Positions 10,161 through 22,914 of a stretch of 64,000 nt of DNA are shown piece by piece (the first letter of the stretch is position 1; every line of letters starts with the position of its first letter). Below the pieces are notes generated by a model, which had not been told where the DNA came from, did no database searches, and saw only the letters and a program-made list of their open reading frames with translations. This stretch comes from Juglans regia (lineage: Eukaryota > Streptophyta > Magnoliopsida > Fagales > Juglandaceae), in contig NC_049905.1 of NCBI RefSeq assembly GCF_001411555.2, positions 10,197,053-10,261,052 of the forward strand. Reading direction: 5' to 3'. Made by a program: the position numbers and the translations under genes.

Positions 10161-13100
10161 CCCCCCCTCAAGATGAACATGTATATTGAGGATGTTCATC
10201 TTGCGGAGAGCATGATGAAATGGAAGAGAGCCTAGAGGCTTTGTTAAAATATCCGCCAGTTGCAATCTTGAAGGGACATGGAAGAGCTTGATAATATTTT
10301 GTTGCAACTTCTCTCTAATAAGATGACAGTCTATTTGTATGTGCTTTGTTCTCTCTTGTTGGACTGGATTAGTTGCAATGGATAATGCTGATTTACTGTA
10401 TGTATAGACCAAAGTTGGTTGCTGGTGGTTGATAGCTAGGTCTTGCATTGCATAAAGGAGCAATTGAATATCACAAGCTGTTGAAGCAAGGGCCCTATAT
10501 TCTGCTTCTGCAGAAGATCTGCTTATTGTAGCTTGCTTTTTACTCTTCCATGAAATTAATGAATCACCCAAGAAAATGGCAAAGCCTGTTACACTTCTTC
10601 GAGTGTCAACACATCCTGCCCAATCACTGCCTGAGAAGGCCTTGAGCTGCAATTCTAATGAAGCTGGGAAAAATAATCCTTGTCCAGGGGTTGCCTTTAG
10701 ATACCTGAGAACTCGAATGGCTGCTTGGTAATGACTAACAGCTAGTTTGGCTAAGAATTGACTGAGAACTTGGACAGAATAGGCAAGGTCAGGTCGAGTT
10801 ATTGTTAAGTATAGCAATCTCCCAACTAATCTTTTGTAGACTGAAGGATCTTTATACAAATCAGAATCTGAAGCAAAGAGCTTTAGATTCGATTCCATTG
10901 GAAAAGTTGCAGGTTTTGCACCAAGAACTCCAGCTTGTTCAAGTATGTCTAGAACATACTTCCTTTGACAAATTATATGCCAGTTTTAGATCTTGCTATC
11001 TCCAATCCGAGAAAATATTTGAGTTCTCCCAAATCTTTAATAGTAAATTTATCATGTAGAAAAGTTTTAAGCAATTGTATTTCAATCAAGCTATCACTAG
11101 CCAACAGAATATCATCTACATAGACTAGCTATGAAGGAGGATTCAGATTTCTTGACAAACAAAGAACAATCTGAAATACCTTGAGTAAAACCATAATCAA
11201 GCAATGTTGTGGACAGTTTAGCAAACAATTGTCTAGGTGCTTGTTTCAAGCCATATAGACTCTTAAGAAGTTTGCAAACTTTATTTTCTCCTTTGACAAC
11301 CAAACTAGGTGGCAATTCCATATAAACTTCTTCATGCAATTCACCATGTAAAAATGCATTATTAACATCTAATTGGTGAATATGCCAATTTTTAATAGAG
11401 ACTATAGCAAGCAGTAACTGAATGGAAGTAATTTTTGCTACTAGAAAAAAAGTGTCAAAAAAATCCAAACCTTCTTGTTGAGTGTAGCCTTTAGCTACCA
11501 ATCTAGCTTTGTGTCTTTCTATAGTTCCATCTGCCCTATGCTTGATTCGAAATACCCACTTACAACCTATGGTCTGTTTATTTTTAGGAAGAGTAACAAT
11601 CTCCCAAGTCTTATTTAACTCTAAGGCACTTATTTCATTTTGCATTGCAACTTGCCATTCAGAAATTTTAGAAGCCAATTTATAAGTTTTGGGTTCTTGG
11701 GAAGCTGAAAGGGATACCAGAAAGGCTTTATAAGAAATGGACAATCAATTTGCAGAAATAAAATCAGATATGGGATATATAATACTTTTAGTAAGAGGGG
11801 AAGCAGCAATAACAGACGAGTGAATGGCATTTGGAACGTGGGAAGCAGTACCACAATAGTAATCCTGCAAGTAATTTGGCACTTGTTTAATTCTAGAAGA
11901 CTTTCTAAGATGCTGAGATGCTATTTGAGGAACAGATTCATTGTTCAAAGGAAGTGGAACAGATTCATTGTTCAAAGGAAGTTGATGGTTTGTAAGGTTC
12001 TGGTTTGAGGTGAGATTCTGATTTGAATTCAGATTTTGATGTGAGGCTATATGTTGATTAGAAGGGATGTCAGAAGAATGAAAATAGAAATCTGAAGCAG
12101 AATTTGTTGGAGGGAATAAGAAGGTATGTATTTCAGGATTAGAAGGAAAAACTTTGAAAGGAAAGACATTTTCATAAAAGACTACATTTCTTGAAATGAA
12201 TACCTTATTGGTATTAAGGTCTATTAATTTGTAGCCTTTTATATCAGAAGGATAACCTAAGAATAGACATTTTGTAGCTCTCGGGTCAAATTTATGTCTA
12301 TGAGTTGTGAGTGTTGATGCAAAACAAAGACAACCAAACACTTTGAGGTGGGAAAGATTAGGTGGTTTATCAAAAAGCATTTCGAATGGTGTTTTGTTTT
12401 TGAGAAGAGGAGTAGGAATTCTATTTATAATGTGTGCTGCAGTTAACATACAATCACTCCAAAAGGTTAAAGGTATGTTTGATTGAAACATTAAGGCCCT
12501 GGCAGTGTTTAATAAATGTTGATGTTTCCTTTCCACAACTCCATTTTGTTGTGGAGTTTCCATACAACTTCTTTGATGCACAATGCCATTGTCATTATAG
12601 AATTGAATCAATAGGAATTTAGGTCCATTGTTTGACCTTATTGTTTTGATAAGAACATTAAATTGTGTTTTTACCATGTTGCAGAAATTTTTGAGAATGG
12701 AAGGAACTTCAGATTTCACCTTGAGCATATATACCCAAGTACAACGTGTATAGTCATCAACTATAGTAAGAAAGTATTTGAAACCATAGTAGGAAACAAC
12801 ATTGAAGGGACCCCATATATAACAATGTATCAAGTCAAACATTTTATTGGAATTGGTTTGAGATACAGGAAATGGAATCTTTCTTTACTTTGCTAAATGG
12901 CATACATCACAAACAGTAGTAGAATCAAAAGATATAGATGGCTCTAGTTGTCTAAGAAAAGGTAATCTTGAGTTAGAAACATGGCCTAGTCTGTGGTGCC
13001 AAGTATCTAATTGATTTAAAGTAATAGCTGAGACAAAAGAAGAGGAATTATAGTTGTTGGGTTGATTACAGGCAACATCTTTTGATGTAGCTTGAGATAG

Positions 13101-14606
13101 GTGGTACAATCCATGTTTTTCAAAGGCAATCCCAATCATCTTCTTTGTTGATTGGTCTTGTAAAAGACAGTAGGAGTTAAAGAAAGAAACACAAATATTA
13201 GACTGTTTTGTTAGTTTAGAAACAGAAAGTAAATTGAATGTAAAACTGGGAACACATAACACATCATGCAAGGATAATGTGTTTGAGAGTCTGATATTGC
13301 CAATATGTGAAGCTGGAACAGAGCTCCCATTTGGCAAATTAATAGATATGTTCATGGATTTAGGTGTAAATGAATACAATAGGGGTGAACAGACCATATG
13401 ATCTGTTGCACCTGTGTCCAGAATCCATGAGGATACATGATGTAAAGATGAAGAAACAAAATAGCAAGGGTTCGAAGGTTTACCAGAAATTTGAGAACTG
13501 ACAATGTTTACAGCTGGTGAAGTTGTTTGGGTAGATATTTGAGATGAGTTAGAATTTGGAAGTGCTAGCAATTTATTGAATTCCTCAGAAGTTAAAGAAA
13601 ACTTTTGATTGTCGTTACTGTTTTGAATGTGGAGCTCAGAGGTTGATATAGCAGCATGAGCAGCAGGTGGATTCCGTTTCCCTTTTGGTCCAGTCCAGCC
13701 AGGGGGGTAGCCATGAAGTTGAAAACATTTCTCTATTGTATGTCCATTGTACCCACAGTGGGTGCAATATAAAGAAGATCTCTTTTGTTTGTCTTTGAAG
13801 AATTTCGATGGAATAAATGTTTGATTAGTCTGTTTGGCAAGCAAAGCATGAGTTTCATTGCTGACAAAATTATTGAGTTGTCTCTGGCTTTCCTCTTGAA
13901 GTAGTAAAGAGAATACTTTTGCCATACTTGGTAATGGTGAAACCATAAGCAATTGACTTCGAATTGAAGCGTAGGAGTCATTTAAGCCAACCAAGAATTT
14001 TAACACATAATCAGACTGCTGTCTAATTAGTAAGAAATCAAATAAGTTGCAAGTACATGTTGCCATCTTTCCACAGCTACAAGTTGGGAATGGTCTGTAA
14101 TTAATGTACTCATCCCATAAGGTCTTGAAAGAACTAAAATACTCAGTGATTGATAAAGAACCCTGAGTGATAGAACTTAGAGATTTTTCAAGATGAAAGA
14201 CTCTTGGACCATCACTTCTTAAGTATCTTGTTTTCAACTCTTTCCAAAGATCAACAGCAAATGCAACATAAAGAAGACTGTTCCTTATTTCCTTGGAAAT
14301 AGAATTCATTAACCACGAGAGAACCAAGTTATTGGCACGTAGCCAAGCAGTATGAAGAACACATTGATTAAAAGGAGGAGCAAGAATCGTACCATCAATG
14401 AACACTGCCTTGTTCTTGACTGTTAGAGCAATGGTGATTGATCAACTCCATGCGATATAGTTATCACCAGTAAAGATTTCGAAAACAAGTAATGCACCAG
14501 GATTGTCGCTTGGGTGCAAGTAGTATGGACTTGATGAATCATCCGAAGGGTTGATCATGCGATGAGGAGTATGGGAACTGATAGAGTCTTCTCCGTCAGA
14601 AGTCAT
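10074..14606 (-). pseudogene. Copia 2 gag-pol polyprotein, nearly intact but interrupted
   Basis: The start is ATG 14606 (MTSDGEDSISSHTP), followed by the usual gag N-terminus (NPGALLVFEIFTGDNY). In-frame stops occur near 14450 (TGA where AWSRS is expected), at 12885-12887 and at 11745-11747. The zinc knuckle CTHCGYNGHTIEKC, the protease WILDTGATDHM and the integrase HHCC region (WHHRLGHVS, CDVCHLAK) are intact. The integrase core has IVDDYTR and NGVVERKH, but the second catalytic Asp is Asn (IRSNNGPKF). The RT part keeps [16 protein letters not shown] and YGLKQAPR. The YVDD segment lies in a shifted frame between about 11128 and 10985, after which the frame returns. RNase H (10898-10074) is open, with SDWAGCVDTRRS and SSAEAEYRAL. 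It is only a few changes from coding-competent, but not functional. Confidence 0.93.
10161..10171 (-). other. Polypurine tract of copia 2
   Basis: On the minus strand GAGGGGGGG directly precedes the 3' LTR. Confidence 0.75.
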
Positions 14607-14707
14607 TTCTGGAAATTTTCCAAGAAATGCAAGAAAAGTATGTAGAATGAAAGTTACTGAGATTTCAGAGCAAAATCTGTGTAAGGTCGCGGAAGTAGAA
14701 GCAATTT

Positions 14708-14722
14708 TTCAATCTGATACCA
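14708..14722 (-). other. Primer-binding site of copia 2
   Basis: On the minus strand TGGTATCAGATTG begins directly after the 5' LTR. It matches the initiator-Met tRNA complement over its first ten bases. Confidence 0.85.
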
Positions 14723-14994
14723 TGTCAAGTTTCAGATGAATCGAGATTTGTCTTGTAAGAAGAGATTGCATGAATGTAAACAAGAAGATGAACTGGAAAA
14801 ACTTCCATGAGAAAAATGAATTTGATTGAATAATTACAGAGTACTTGAACTATATTTATACACGGCTTAAATGAGAAATAATAAACTAACTATAATAACA
14901 GAAATAACTAACTCTTCTTCTCCTCTTCTAGTTTAACATGTGTAGCTTTTGAATTTAATTCCATTTGTTCAATCCGTGAGGCTATATTCCAACA
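14723..14994 (-). repeat. 5' LTR of copia 2
   Basis: This is the 272-bp upstream LTR on the minus strand with canonical TG...CA ends. Its outer 34 bp take part in a later 52-bp tandem duplication. Confidence 0.94.
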
Positions 14995-15064
14995 CTTTAC
15001 TTCTTGTGGGCTCCATTTGTTCAATCCGTGAGGCTATATTCCAACACTTTACTTCTTGTGGGCC
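14961..15064. repeat. 52-bp tandem duplication across the LTR/host junction
   Basis: A 52-bp unit starting CCATTTGTTCAATCCGTGAG at 14961 is repeated at 15013. Each copy contains the last 34 bp of the copia 2 LTR, the CTTTA target duplication and 13 bp of host flank, so the duplication happened after insertion. Confidence 0.9.
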
Positions 15065-15800
15065 TAGTTCTATACTCGGTTATTCTTGTTTTCTATCTAT
15101 ATATGCCCTTTTACTCATTGTTTTTAATAGCTCTAAAATTCTTAATGGTCATATATATATCCTCAACATCATACATGCATGCATATACCTCAAATGCTAG
15201 CTATTAATTTTCTATTAGCTAGAATGTGGTGGGATCTACCAATACATGAGCCGTCTTTCCATTTTCCACTGAGCATCCGTTTATCACTTTGATATACTTG
15301 ACTATCCTTCGAACAATTATGAACATCTTAATTAGTTGTTGCATCAGCTCAATTTCAGCATACGAGTATTCAAATGCAAATGTCTATACTCAGAATAGTC
15401 TTAGACTCATCTCCTTCCACTTGTTTTATTGCTTGAATTGCTATAGGTGTTAGATTATGAGTTTCAGTCTAAACTAGGGTTGCTTCTCTTGATTAGAGTC
15501 CTCACAGTACCTAGGTAATCTTGCAACAATTCGTGGCAATGAAATACGTTGTACTTCTCATATAGCACTTCCATAATGGGTTTCTCTCGCTTGGACCGCA
15601 TACTGGGGCCATTTATGATTCCTCTTTGTTATATGGTGGTTACTCTTTCTGAAGTCTCTCGACCCCCCATCTGAGAGATTTTGGACAGCTTTTTAGTACT
15701 TCGATTATGGCCTAGCTAGCGTACTACATCTATTATATAAAGCTTGAATATATTTGCCACATATATGATCAAATGTCTTTTCTCACAATAAGCACAAGTA
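15065..15800. other. Non-coding DNA before the Tat-type element
   Basis: No coding sequence is recognised. The left LTR end of the following gypsy element should lie in or near the right part of this stretch, but I could not place it because no second LTR copy is available for comparison. Confidence 0.4.
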
Positions 15801-16303
15801 CTTAAGATATCACTATATATGAGAGGTTCCAATGTAATTTGTTCTCTTATATCGCTTGCCAAATCTTGTTGGAAGGGCTCCAATACTCCCAAAGGCCTGC
15901 AGGGTGTTTCCTGGCCTAGACCTCCACGGCCCAGCAAGACACATAAGGCCTAAGTATCCACCTGACCCGGCAGGGTTCAAGATGAACCGATAAAGAGAGT
16001 GCCCGCCAACTATCCTAGCATTGTTAAAGGTGTATCCACTCAAACAGAAGGATAACTCTTAAGGAACGAGAATTCAAGTTTCAAATAATAGATAAGTCAG
16101 TTAAACCCAAGGATCAAAAGAAGGCGAAATCTCTAGTTAAAGAGACTAGGTACGTTAACAAAGCTAGTACATTGATCGGCTTTGAGATTACTCCTATCAT
16201 TACTGACTTAGGTATCGGAGGGTCCCCTTACCACCCCCAAGCCTTCTTACCCTTTGGTTGCAAGAGATCAAGAGTGTCAAGCGGTGAAACACGTCCTCAA
16301 CAG

Positions 16304-16321
16304 TTGGCATCGTCTGTGGGA
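16304..16321 (+). other. Primer-binding region of the Tat-type element
   Basis: TTGGCATCGTCTGTGGGA follows an LTR-like end CTCAACA (to 16302). It resembles the TTGGCGCCGTCTGTGGGA leader that I recall next to the 5' LTR of many plant Tat elements. It fixes the 5' LTR right edge near 16302. Confidence 0.6.
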
Positions 16322-16352
16322 TCCTAATATCTCACAAACATGTGCTTTTCAC

Positions 16353-19300
16353 ATGCCTACCACCACTCAATCTTAGGCAACTAGAGATCAGGAGGTGACT
16401 TCGCAAAACATTGAGGGAAGACTTGCAAAAATGGAAGAGATAGTAAAGAAACTCACTACAGAGGTCGACTCGTTGCGAAAGGAGAACGTGGTTCTCATGG
16501 CAAAAAACGGATTGTCAGGAGAAGACACAACACCTAGTCAGGCTGACAGGGTGGAGAAGGAGACAAAGGGCCACCAGGAAGACGAGGATACGAAGAAGCT
16601 GCACCACGACTTGCGCAGCTTGATGGTAAGTATGAAGAAATGGCCAAAAGATAGGGACATTGTCTTCAGTTTACCAGCTGTTAACCAGTACTAACTTGCC
16701 CTACACTTCAGAGATCATGGCAGTACCGCTTCCACCAAAGTTCAAGGTCTCATCGATAGACATGTACGACGGCTCCAAGGATCTGGTGGAACACCTAGAA
16801 ACCTTCAAGGCCCACATGACTTTCCATGGGTTCCCGGGAGAGATTGCATGCAGAGCCTTTCCTTTGACACTAAAAGGAGCAGCTTGGGGATGGTTTGGAG
16901 CACTACAGCCAGGCTCCATTAAGAATTTTGAAGAACTTGGCAAGCAGTTCATCACCCAGTTTATGGCCAGCTGGCATAGGAGACGGCCAACGGCGTACCT
17001 GTTGATGGTGAAGCAGAGGGAAGATGAGAGTCTAAAGGCATATTTGGCACGGTTCAATAAGGAAAGAATGACAGCTAATGACGAACATGAAAAAATCATG
17101 CTAGCTACATTGCTCGGAGGAATCTGTCTGAGGAGTCCTTTCATTACTGAGCTGGAGAGAAAAACCCCATCCACTCTGTAAGAGTTTATGGATCGGGCAG
17201 ACGATTTCGTGAACACTGAAGATACGTCGATAGCCCTCACCACCAGACTGGGGCGAAAAGAGGAGAATGCATCGAGGGAAGGTCTTAGAAGACCCAAGAA
17301 AATAGCCAAAGGCCAAGGAAGAACAAGTACAAGAAAAAGTAGGAGACGCTTACGGGAAGGATATTAAATAGGCACGAATGCAGAACTCGCCTCTAATTTC
17401 GTTTGGCGAGGACGACTCCAGAGGGGTGGTATACCCCCACAATGATGCAGTAATGGTGACAATTCTGATCGCAAATTATATGACAGGAAGGATATTAATA
17501 GATAACGGGAGCTCGGCAGACATTCTGTTCTGGGATGCTTTCACGAAGATGGGATTAAATGCTAGCCAACTTCACCCAGCACCAACCACATTGAAGGGAT
17601 TCACGGGAGACGCAGTCCAACCCATTGGATCCATCACATTGCCTGTGTTAGTAGGAACCGACCCTTGCATCACCACCAAGATGACTAAGTTCTTGGTGGT
17701 CAAAACTCAATCATCATATAATGCCATCATAGGCCAACCAACATTGAATGCTTTGAAAGCAATCACATCAGCTTATCATTTGAAAGTGAAGTTTTCGACG
17801 CCAATAGGAGCTGGCAAGGTACGCGGAGAATAGGTGCTCGCTCGGAGAGTTATGTGCAAGAATTAAAAAGAGGAGAGCGGGACGTAAAAATAGTAGAGTC
17901 GCGAGGACATGGTGATGGAGTGTACCCTCCACCTCTACCCATAGTTTTCATGACAGAGGCATAAATGAGGGACGAGGAAGCATTGAGACAAGAAGAAGTT
18001 GACAAACCGTTGGAACTCGTATCTTTCGATCCAACCCATCCGGACAACCATGTAAGGATTGGGACTACAATGATGAAGGAAGAAAGAGATCGCCTAATAC
18101 AACTCCTCTTTGAGCACAAAGATATCTTTTCATGAAATCACCAAGATATTCCAGGAATCAGTAAGAAAGTGATGGAACATCGGCTGAGAGACATAAGGCT
18201 TGTGAAGCAGAAGAAGAGGAATTTCAGCACAGAGAAGTATAAAGCTATGGTAGAGAAAGTAGATTTATGTTGGAAGCAGGATTTATCAAGGAAACTCAGA
18301 ATCCGGAATGGCTATCAAATGTTGTCCGGGGGAAGAATTCCAACGGCATGTGGCAAATGTGAGTCAATTTCACGGATCTAAACAAAGCATGCCCAAAAGA
18401 TAGTTTTCCTCTCCCCAGGATATATCTGATAGTCGATGCCACGGCTAGTCACAAGATGTTGAGCTTCATGGACGCCTACTCAGGGTACAACCAAATCAAA
18501 ATGAGCCACACTATCCAGGATAAAACGGCCTTCATAACCGACTAGGGCCTATACTGTTACATGGTTATGCCATTTGGATTGAAGAACGCGAGAGAAACTT
18601 ACCAAAGTCTGGTTAATAAAATGTTTAAGGATCAGATAGGCCGGAACATGGAGGTGTATGTGGACGATCTCCTGGTAAAAAGCATAAAGTTTGGGCAGCA
18701 TGTGGAAGATTTGAGGAAAGCTTTTAGCGTTTTGCACCAATACAAGATGAAGCTCAACCCGAGTAAATGTGCATTCGGGGTCCAGTCAGATAAGTTCTTA
18801 GGCTTCATAATGTCCAAAAGGGGCATCGAGGCAAAACCTGAAAAACTCAAGGCAATCATCGAGATGAAGCCGCCCACGACTCTTAACGAAGTCCAAAAAC
18901 GGGCGGGAAGGATAGTGGCTCCCAACCCGTTCAACGGACAGGTGCATGCCCTTTTTCCAAGTGATGAAGAAGGCGCAAGAGTGAGATGCATGATGTGAAG
19001 AAGCATTTGCACAGCTAAAAGAGTACCTTGCCCACCCGCCACTACTCAATCAGACTAAGCAAGGGGAGCCCTTGTCACTTTATTTTGCTATCACTCAAAA
19101 AGCGGTGTCCGTAGCTTTAGTCAGGGATGAGGGGAAGGATTAAAGGCCCGTATATTACGTCAGTAGAGCGTTGAGAGGAGCAAAGAAGAGATACCCAAAG
19201 ATCGAGTTGATCACCTTCGCCCTAGTGACATCAACACGGCAATTGCGCCCTTATTTCCAGGCCCACTCCATAAGGGTCATCACTTCTACGCCCTTGGAAA

Positions 19301-22300
19301 AAGTCCTATAAAGGCCCGACACTTCGGGGTGGCTGGTGAAATGGTATGTGGAGTTAAGCAAATATGACATTAGTTATGTTCCCAAAACCTCTGTCAAAGA
19401 GTAGGTCTTGGTCGATTTTGGAATAAAGTTAACAAACTTTCCCGAGGAGACACCGAAGGCACGCAAGAAGGAACTATGGCTCGTGCATGCTGATGGCTCA
19501 TTTAGCCGAGCAAAAGGGGGTGTGGGTGATAAGTGCTATTTTTATGTAATTTTTATCACTCTTTTATTTATGGAAAGTGTCATTTTCCCTTCAATACTAT
19601 TGATTTTATTTTATTTCTACATATTTTTATTTATTTTCTTAGATTTGAAGAAATGAGAAGATTTAGTGCAAAATGAGAGCATTTTGGGTATAAAAGAAGA
19701 GACTACAGATCCAAACCGATGAAAGGCAATGATATATGAAGAGAGCCAATGAGATTGGGGCGAGAAGCCTTATCCCATGGGCAGCAAAAAGATTTCTCTC
19801 GCCCAAAGGTGAGAAGACTTACCTCTTAGTAGGCGAGGAGACTCAAGACTAGAAGGCGCGAAGACTTGGAGATAAGGCTCTTAGCAGTTAGATTAGGCGA
19901 CTAGTCTAAACGACCAACTTAAAAGATCAACCTAAATGACATCGTAAGCAACAACTAGAAAAGACAAGAGGAGTCTTTCATCCTGGTCGGGAGTCTTTCC
20001 ACTCGATAGGCAAGGAGAGAGCCGTGTGTTCTTTATGACCTCCACACTAGTTATATTCAGTGCACACGGCATCTACCTAGTGAAATAATTCCTCCCGACC
20101 AGGATCAATCTGCTTTTGACCACCAAATCTGAGTTCCGAAATCAATCTATTGGCGACTAAATCCTCCCTAACTCCGCAATCCAAGCTGCATATCACTGAA
20201 CCTTCCATTCATTATTCTTGGGATAATATCATTTTATGTTAACATCTATATTTAGAAATTATTTTCTAGATTTTTAGGTTAGATTGTAGCCGCAGTTATC
20301 TTGTTTCCAGATTTGAATTTCGACATCTATTAATCTCGACTTGTGGGATGAAGAGGGGTTGAAGTTTTGAATCAGAGTTGAGAGTTTTGAGTTTTAGAGA
20401 GTCTAAGTTTAGGTTTATAGTTCCAGTTTTTATTTTTGAAGTGTTCTTTTGAGAAGGTGGAAATGGAGGGCAGAGGCGAGAGCCGAATGCTTCATCAACT
20501 GACTTCAACAAAGAATACCAGTTTTATTATTTTTCTTTTTAATTTCATTGTGAACTAATTCTATTTTCTAGACCTTTGATGTAGCCTAGCATTGAACACA
20601 CAGTGTATATTTCAAGTTATTTTATTTTCAATATTTCAATGATTAAGTGTTTTTTCCTTGTTCTTAAATATTACAATTTTCTAACTAACTATTATTCAAT
20701 CTTTTGAATTGCAATGAGACCGAAAGGTGATTTGTGATTAAAACTCTAGTATTAAACACCATTAGTTGAGCGAAAGTAGAGATGTTCTACCACGACTAGT
20801 GTGATTCTCAAGAAAAATCTAAAGAACTTAATGAGTCTCCAATTAGTTAAATTCACATAGAGATATTGAGTTATTAATTGGAGATATTTTTGGTATTGTT
20901 CGAGAGAAAATATTGAATAATGAATTTTTATCATTAACTTGGGATAATTGAGATTTTATAACAAGGAAGAATAAATTGTGTGGGATTTGCTAGGTGAAGT
21001 CAAATGATCTAGATTTACTCTTATTATTTTAAAAATCTTAAGTTTAATTTAGATAATCCACTCTTCAAAATTCAGTTTTCCAAATAGTAATTAATTTAGT
21101 CAATTTCAATACTCAATAGCATAATTATTTCATGTGGGTTCGATATTATTTCACATGGTTGCAAAAGATGGCATGGAGTCATTTCATGCCATCTGACTGA
21201 ACTTCAAGGTGACAAATAATGAAACGGAGTACGAGGTAGTGCTCATGGGGTTGGCCATAGCTGAAGCGTCAGGAGGGAATTCAATAGTAATCTAGGTGGA
21301 CTCCCAAGTGGGGGTTGGCCAAATCACGGGGGAGTATTCAACGAAGGGACAGAAGCTAATGAGGTACCTCCATCATGTTCAAGAGAAGTCCTGTCGATTC
21401 CAGTATTTTTGAATCGAGCGGATTTCTAGAAGGGACAATTGGAAGGCGACCAACTGGCAAGGGCAGCATCGGCAAGGCAGGAACTGATGTTGCCATGGGT
21501 GGTAGCCCACAAGGTGGTAGATACACCAGTCATAGGGGATGAAGTTTCTGGAATCGATGGATGTTTCCCAGGATGGGCAGATGACATCACCCAGTATTTG
21601 AAAAATAGCGAGCTACCCACTTCTCGGGAGGTAGCATGGAAGATAAGAAACAGGGCAGCCCGTTTCACCTTGCTAGATGGAACGTTATACAGGCGGGGCT
21701 TGTCTAGCCCACTGTTAAGATGCATCTCGGAAGAGGAAACTGAGTATGTGATGAAGGAAGTACATGAAGGTGTTTGTGGGAATCATTTAGAAGAAAGATC
21801 ATTAGCTGTTAAAGTCATGAGGGCTGGCACCTACTAGCCCAACGCCTTGCGGGATGCAAAGGAGTTCATAAAAAGGTGCACCCAGTGCCAATTACACGCA
21901 CCGGTCTTGAACATGCCACCAGAGGAATTGAGGTCAATGATGGCTCCATGGTCATTTGCCCAATGGGGGATAGACTTAGTTGGCCCTATACCTCTGGGTA
22001 AAGGAGGAATAAAGTTCATCATCATCGCCATCGACTATTTCACAAAATGGGCAGAGACTGAGGCAATTTTGAACGTAACTGCTCAAAATGTGACGAAGTT
22101 CATCTGGAAGGCAATCTTGTGCAGATTCAGGATTCCACAAAGCATTGTCTCCAACAATGGCAAGCAATTTGATTCGGAACATTATCGCGGGTGGTGTGTA
22201 GAACTTGGGATCAAAGTCAAATACTCATCTCCCGGGCACCCAAAGGCGAATGGACAGGTTGAGGCAACCAACAAAACTATAGTCAGGATACTAAAAAAGA

Positions 22301-22798
22301 AAGTAGGCAGAAAGAATGGGACAAGGGCAGATGAACTCCCTGGGATTCTATGGGCTTACAGGACAACATTCAAGACATCAACATGTGAAACTTCTTTCAC
22401 CTTAGCATATGGAACTGAAGCCATGAAACCTCTAAAAGTGGGGGATACAAAGCCATAGGCGGCTCCATTTCGACGCCAGTGAAAATAAAAAGAAGCTCGA
22501 AGAGAATCTAGATCTACTAGAAGAAAAATATGGAAATGCTGAGACAAGGTGGCTGCCTACAAGAGGAAGACAGAGCAGTATTTCAACAAAAGGACCGAGG
22601 TCCTTCAAGGTAGGCGATTTGGTGTTAAAAGAGACCGGAGTGACCACTGTAGAAGAAGAAAAGCTAGGCCCGAGATGGGAAAGATCATACTTGGTTACAG
22701 GGACCAATCGTTAGGGAACCTATTGCCAAAAAGATATGGCAAGGCGTGAATTGCCGCACCCGTGGAATGGTGAGCACCTGTGGAAGTTTTATGCTTAA
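16353..22798 (+). pseudogene. Tat-type gag-pol, broken
   Basis: Gag begins near ATG 16353 and has an early TAG. It includes a coiled-coil start (KMEEIVKKLTTEVDSL), a frame change near 16670 and a retrotransposon gag domain (16711-17181) ending at TAA 17179-17181. Protease covers 17378-17833 (ILIDNGSSADILFWDAF). RT runs from about 18060 to 19000 with several stops, keeping MPFGLKNARETYQ and YVDDLLVKS. RNase H lies at about 19010-19400. The second RNase H starts LVHADGSFSRAKGGVG (to 19526) and resumes after the insertion with LNFKVTNNETEYE (about 21193-21240). Integrase (21439-22458) has CTQC, WGIDLVGP and NGQVEATNK, but VSNNGKQF replaces the usual VSDNGKQF. The 3' end reads LPHPWNGEHLWKFYA and stops at 22798. 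It is non-functional. Confidence 0.85.
19527..21155. mobile_element. 1.63-kb non-coding LTR-like insertion in the second RNase H
   Basis: The Tat coding sequence stops abruptly after GGVG and resumes about 1.63 kb later with VAKDG. The inserted DNA starts TGATAAGTGCTATTTTTATG and ends ATTATTTCACA, so it has TG...CA ends. The start can fold through GTGATAA and TTATCAC (19526-19560). No open frame is present. The layout (TGATAAGTG start, GTGGGTTCGATATT near the end) resembles long solo LTRs or non-autonomous LTR elements that I recall from other plants. I found no target duplication, so the ends may be off by a few bases. Confidence 0.6.
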
Positions 22799-22914
22799 AT
22801 TTCATTATTAAGACTTTTTCATTAACTGTTATTCTTGCCGAAGGTTTTCATTTTCTATAAATTCAATCATTCACATTGTATTATGGCTTTTATTGTCTCC
22901 TATATTTCACCAGT

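Larger units (their letters stand above)
9889..14994 (-). mobile_element. Full-length Ty1/copia LTR retrotransposon, copy 2
   Basis: The element is 5,106 bp with two 272-bp LTRs that start TGTCAAG and end TTCCAACA on the plus strand, and a 5-bp target duplication CTTTA (9884-9888 and 14995-14999). The domain order is gag, protease, integrase, reverse transcriptase, RNase H on the minus strand. The LTRs differ at about six positions by eye, so this insertion looks younger than copia 1. It belongs to a different family: gag, zinc-knuckle context and LTRs do not match copia 1. Confidence 0.94.
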
